Shown piece by piece: positions 22,536 through 24,194 of a stretch of 24,194 bases of DNA. The notes beneath the pieces are model-generated. The model searched no databases. It was not told the DNA's origin and saw nothing but the letters and a program-made list of their open reading frames with translations. This stretch comes from Deltaproteobacteria bacterium UBA1386 (lineage in GTDB: Bacteria; Desulfobacterota; Syntrophorhabdia; Syntrophorhabdales; Syntrophorhabdaceae). The position numbers and the translations under genes are program-made. Where the stretch lies: assembly GCA_002305765.1 (NCBI GenBank), contig DBQU01000024.1, positions 1 through 24,194 on the forward strand, given 5' to 3'. How positions within the stretch are numbered: position 1 is the first letter of the stretch; each line of letters opens with the position of its first letter.

Positions 22536-22567
22536 AGCCCGGGGTCGTGAGGCCTCGGGCTTTTTTT
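22536..22567 (+). terminator. Intrinsic terminator closing the element operon
   Basis: AGCCCG (22536-22541) pairs with CGGGCT (22556-22561), with further GG/CC pairing inside, and the stem is followed by a T7 run (22561-22567). It lies about 50 bp after the last stop codon on the + strand. Confidence 0.85.
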
Positions 22568-22969
22568 GTGGCAACGAACAGACCCAGGAGGGCTCCACGC
22601 TCGCCCTCCTTCGGAACCTCCCACCGCCGGGGAGTGCTCTTCGCCGCCCCCGGACCCCCGGCACACGCGGGAGGGGCCCGTCCGGCTGTCGCCGTCCACC
22701 CCCGCGTATGAGGGACGTGTGTGGCTGCATCATCGGGTTGCGGGCGGGGAGAGGGGCTGTGCGTGGCAGGCAAAAGATGTTTACAAGGGAAAGCCGGCGC
22801 GGGGTGCGGGACGGAGAGGTGGGAGTTGGGTCCGGGAGGTGGGACGGTCCACGATCGGCAGGCCTGAGCTTCGCGCGGCCGCCTGAGTTTAAGGCCTGCA
22901 CATCCGCCCCCCCCTCCGTTGTCGGGTTGTTTTGGACATATTCGTTAGTTATTCCGAGACCTTCCAACA

Positions 22970-23012
22970 CAAAAACGGGGTAGACGGGAATTTCCCGTCT
23001 GTGTCGTTTTTG
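22970..23012. terminator. Near-symmetric hairpin, possible bidirectional terminator
   Basis: Outer arms CAAAAACG (22970-22977) and CGTTTTTG (23005-23012) enclose inner arms AGACGGGAA (22982-22990) and TTCCCGTCT (22992-23000), separated by 4-nt internal strands GGGT and GTGT that can form mostly G-U pairs. Inner GC stem with an A-run on one side and a T-run on the other would terminate transcription in both directions. A protein-binding or cruciform role is also possible. Confidence 0.5.
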
Positions 23013-23143
23013 AGGCCTTTTCGCGAATGATATCGTGCAGTTGGAGTGGAAAACCATCCGACAACGGGGTGATATGCCAATGATTCCGGGAGGTTACAGA
23101 GCACAGGCGAAGGCCTTTTTCCCCGGGAAACAAAGAAAAACCA

Positions 23144-23192
23144 TAACTACAGATTAACTACAAATGCCTCAGTTACCCTGAAGTGTAGTTAA
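23144..23192. repeat. TAACTACA direct and inverted repeats
   Basis: TAACTACA occurs at 23144-23151 and 23155-23162 (11 bp apart, one helical turn). TTAACTACA (23154-23162) is inverted at 23184-23192 (TGTAGTTAA) with a 21-bp spacer. The spacing suits a dimeric DNA-binding protein or integrase/excisionase arm sites. Confidence 0.5.
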
Positions 23193-23230
23193 ACGGCGCT
23201 TTAACGACCTTCCCTCATTGGTCCCGCTGT

Positions 23231-23278
23231 TACTGCCGTACGGCTTTACTGCATGGTAGCAGTACTGCATTACAGCAT
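23231..23278 (+). repeat. Three tandem 16-bp iteron-like repeats
   Basis: TACTGC recurs at 23231, 23247 and 23263, exactly 16 bp apart. Taking TACTGCATTACAGCAT (third copy) as reference, copies one and two each keep about 12 of 16 positions, including TACTGC and the internal GC at positions 13-14. Tandem repeats of this size in an AT-richer region are typical of plasmid origins or regulator arrays. Confidence 0.5.
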
Positions 23279-23442
23279 TAACGCCGATTTTCCCCATTTA
23301 CATTTCTTCTGCGAAATGTTTAATTTCGGCCCTTTTCGATCCCTCTCCAGACCCTGCCCTCTGCAAACGCCCGTCAATCCTGCATCTCCGCGCGCACTTT
23401 ACAAAACGGAGGATTTTGTTAAGTGCCAAAAAACGCAATATC

Positions 23443-23456
23443 TACAGCGCGCTGTA
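23443..23456. repeat. 14-bp perfect palindrome
   Basis: TACAGCGCGCTGTA is a perfect palindrome, suited to a dimeric DNA-binding protein. It lies at the end of the iteron-bearing gene-free stretch, with no gene close enough downstream to name a target. Confidence 0.45.
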
Positions 23457-23734
23457 ATTCAGTAAAGGAGTACAGGGGAGGCCGTGGACCGTATGCGTTT
23501 ATATCTGGATTTACTGAATGACCTGCAGAATCCTCCGCTTCTCCCGCCAAGGCTCAATAGAAAGTTGCAAATTGGACACTTGCAACTATTCACTTGCAGT
23601 GTTACTGAGCTGGAGGCTGATCAATCAAATAGTCTTCTGAGGCACTGGCCCGCGTCACATGAGATTGGATTCAGGGTTTTGTGATACTCCTTGCCATTGG
23701 CGCCTTTTCGCTCTGAAGTATTCCTCGTCTTCGG

Positions 23735-23977
23735 TCATTCGTGTCTTCCCGTCCCCTTGATTCCCAGCAGACCTTTGATCCCCTGCTGGATCCGGTTGCG
23801 TTCGCTCAGGGTCGCCTCGCGGATCACCCTGTTGAACTCGTTCTCGATGATCTCACCGAGGCTGTTCCTAGCTCCTTCCGCCACGTCACCGACCGGCAAC
23901 CGCACAGAGGAACCGTTTTCCAATGCGAGCTTCAGTATCGGGTTGCCACCTTCATCAAAGCCTATCTCAAAGGGCAT
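23735..23977 (-). CDS. Small hypothetical protein next to the FemAB-like gene
   Basis: 80 residues from ATG at 23977 on the minus strand, with AAGGAGG 6 nt upstream, an ideal ribosome binding site. The N-terminus (PFEIGFDEGGNPILKLAL, then SSVRLPVGDV) looks like beta strands, the rest helical (SLGEIIENEFNRVIREATL, then RIQQGIKGLLGIKG). No family recognised. It starts 30 bp after the stop of the upstream FemAB-like gene and is probably co-transcribed with it. Confidence 0.7.
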   Translation of the reverse strand: MPFEIGFDEGGNPILKLALENGSSVRLPVGDVAEGARNSLGEIIENEFNRVIREATLSERNRIQQGIKGLLGIKGTGRHE

Positions 23978-24007
23978 GAATGACCTCCTTAGTCACACCT
24001 AACATTC

Positions 24008-24194
24008 TCAGACGGTTCCCAGCATCTCGGAATTGCGGAACGCCAGATATTCGTTGTTAACAAGCGGATAGTCCCATGTCCCGCCTCTGTGGATGATCCT
24101 TCCGCCGAACCCTGTCTTGAACCGGTGCATGCCGAAGAACGGGTGCCCGGGATTGGATGATGGCGCAACTGCTCCCATGTCATAGGTCAGGCAG
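24008..24194 (-). CDS. FemAB-like acyl/aminoacyl transferase, C-terminal end (partial)
   Basis: The minus strand is open from the right edge to TGA at 24008-24010, giving 62 residues: LTYDMGAVAPSSNPGHPFFG, then HRFKTGFGGRIIHRGGTWDY and PLVNNEYLAFR. The YDMG, RFKTGFGG and WDYPL elements are those found near the C-terminus of FemAB-type GNAT proteins (peptidoglycan interpeptide or polysaccharide-associated transferases). The rest of the gene lies beyond 24194, so its exact substrate class cannot be judged. Confidence 0.75.
   Translation of the reverse strand, partial: CLTYDMGAVAPSSNPGHPFFGMHRFKTGFGGRIIHRGGTWDYPLVNNEYLAFRNSEMLGTV

Larger units (their letters stand above)
22489..23734. other. 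Long gene-free right end of the mobile element
   Basis: About 1.25 kb without a convincing gene on either strand. It opens with an intrinsic terminator, then a very G/C-skewed stretch to about 22910, then an AT-richer part with hairpins, iteron-like repeats and a palindrome (listed separately). A 66-codon frame at 23484-23684 (GTG start, GGGGAGG upstream) shows no recognisable protein and is doubtful. No tRNA, integrase or transposase was seen. Confidence 0.5.

Noticed and set aside
22335..23057. Open frame of 240 codons on the minus strand in the right-hand gap
   Set aside because: Pro/Arg-rich product of GC-skewed DNA, runs across the terminator and into the antisense of the exported-protein gene, and has no ribosome binding site or domain.
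23484..23684. 66-codon frame with a GTG start after GGGGAGG
   Set aside because: Site is tempting, but the product shows no family, no partner gene and no conserved-looking segment; left as doubtful.
9424..23734. tRNA gene or attachment-site duplication at the element edges
   Set aside because: No cloverleaf or T-loop-like sequence was found, and no direct repeat shared by both edges was seen by eye; a computed search could still find a short one.

Overview
The window looks like a chromosomal segment of a GC-rich Gram-negative bacterium carrying a mobile element of about 13-14 kb. Gram-negative envelope genes (a PagL-like lipid A deacylase remnant, a lipoprotein), PAS/hybrid histidine kinases and a kaiBC cluster would fit a deltaproteobacterial (Desulfobacterota-like) host. 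That placement is inference from gene content only; there is no rRNA or other marker.

Left chromosomal part (1-9423). A multi-PAS signalling protein runs off the left edge on the minus strand. Divergent from it is a PP-loop ATP-pyrophosphatase with a zinc-ribbon-like cysteine cluster and an N-terminal module that resembles PqqD-like recognition domains. Then comes a tight operon, kaiC-kaiB-kaiB-hybrid histidine kinase, with 4-bp overlaps and a good sigma70-type promoter. It is a KaiA-less Kai timing or stress module with its own output kinase. A PagL-like lipid A deacylase gene on the minus strand is broken by an in-frame amber codon just before its catalytic His/Ser motif. trmO (tsaA) and a small hypothetical gene follow.

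Mobile element (about 9.5-23.5 kb). All confident genes lie on the + strand, packed with overlaps and near-identical GGAGGTA-type ribosome binding sites. Order: a regulator-like gene whose promoter overlaps an operator; an AlpA-type excisionase/regulator; a winged-helix replication protein containing iteron-like repeats; DnaB helicase; a zinc-ribbon protein and two small helical proteins; a block of about 490 bp that is probably non-coding and rich in stem-loops; a MobA/MobL-like relaxase; a zinc-ribbon/TM/proline-rich protein; a lipoprotein; a 29-residue membrane microprotein; a two-TM protein; a VirD4/TraG-type coupling ATPase; then accessory proteins including an ankyrin-repeat protein and an exported protein, closed by a strong intrinsic terminator. 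No integrase, VirB4/VirB11 ATPase or pilus genes are visible. The element therefore reads as a mobilizable or minimal conjugative replicon whose remaining transfer genes are absent, elsewhere or unrecognisable.

Right part (22.5-24.2 kb). A long gene-free stretch carries a large near-symmetric hairpin, an inverted repeat, three tandem 16-bp iteron-like repeats and a 14-bp palindrome, which would suit an origin or an element end. Chromosomal-type genes resume on the minus strand: a small unknown gene and the 3' end of a FemAB-like acyltransferase.

The most unusual signals are the structured block at 14076-14540 just upstream of the relaxase; the coiled-coil plus MDRGRDR tail shared by two otherwise unrelated accessory proteins, with GRDR also ending a third; the origin-like repeat clusters; the kaiC-kaiB-kaiB-kinase operon; and the amber-interrupted pagL.
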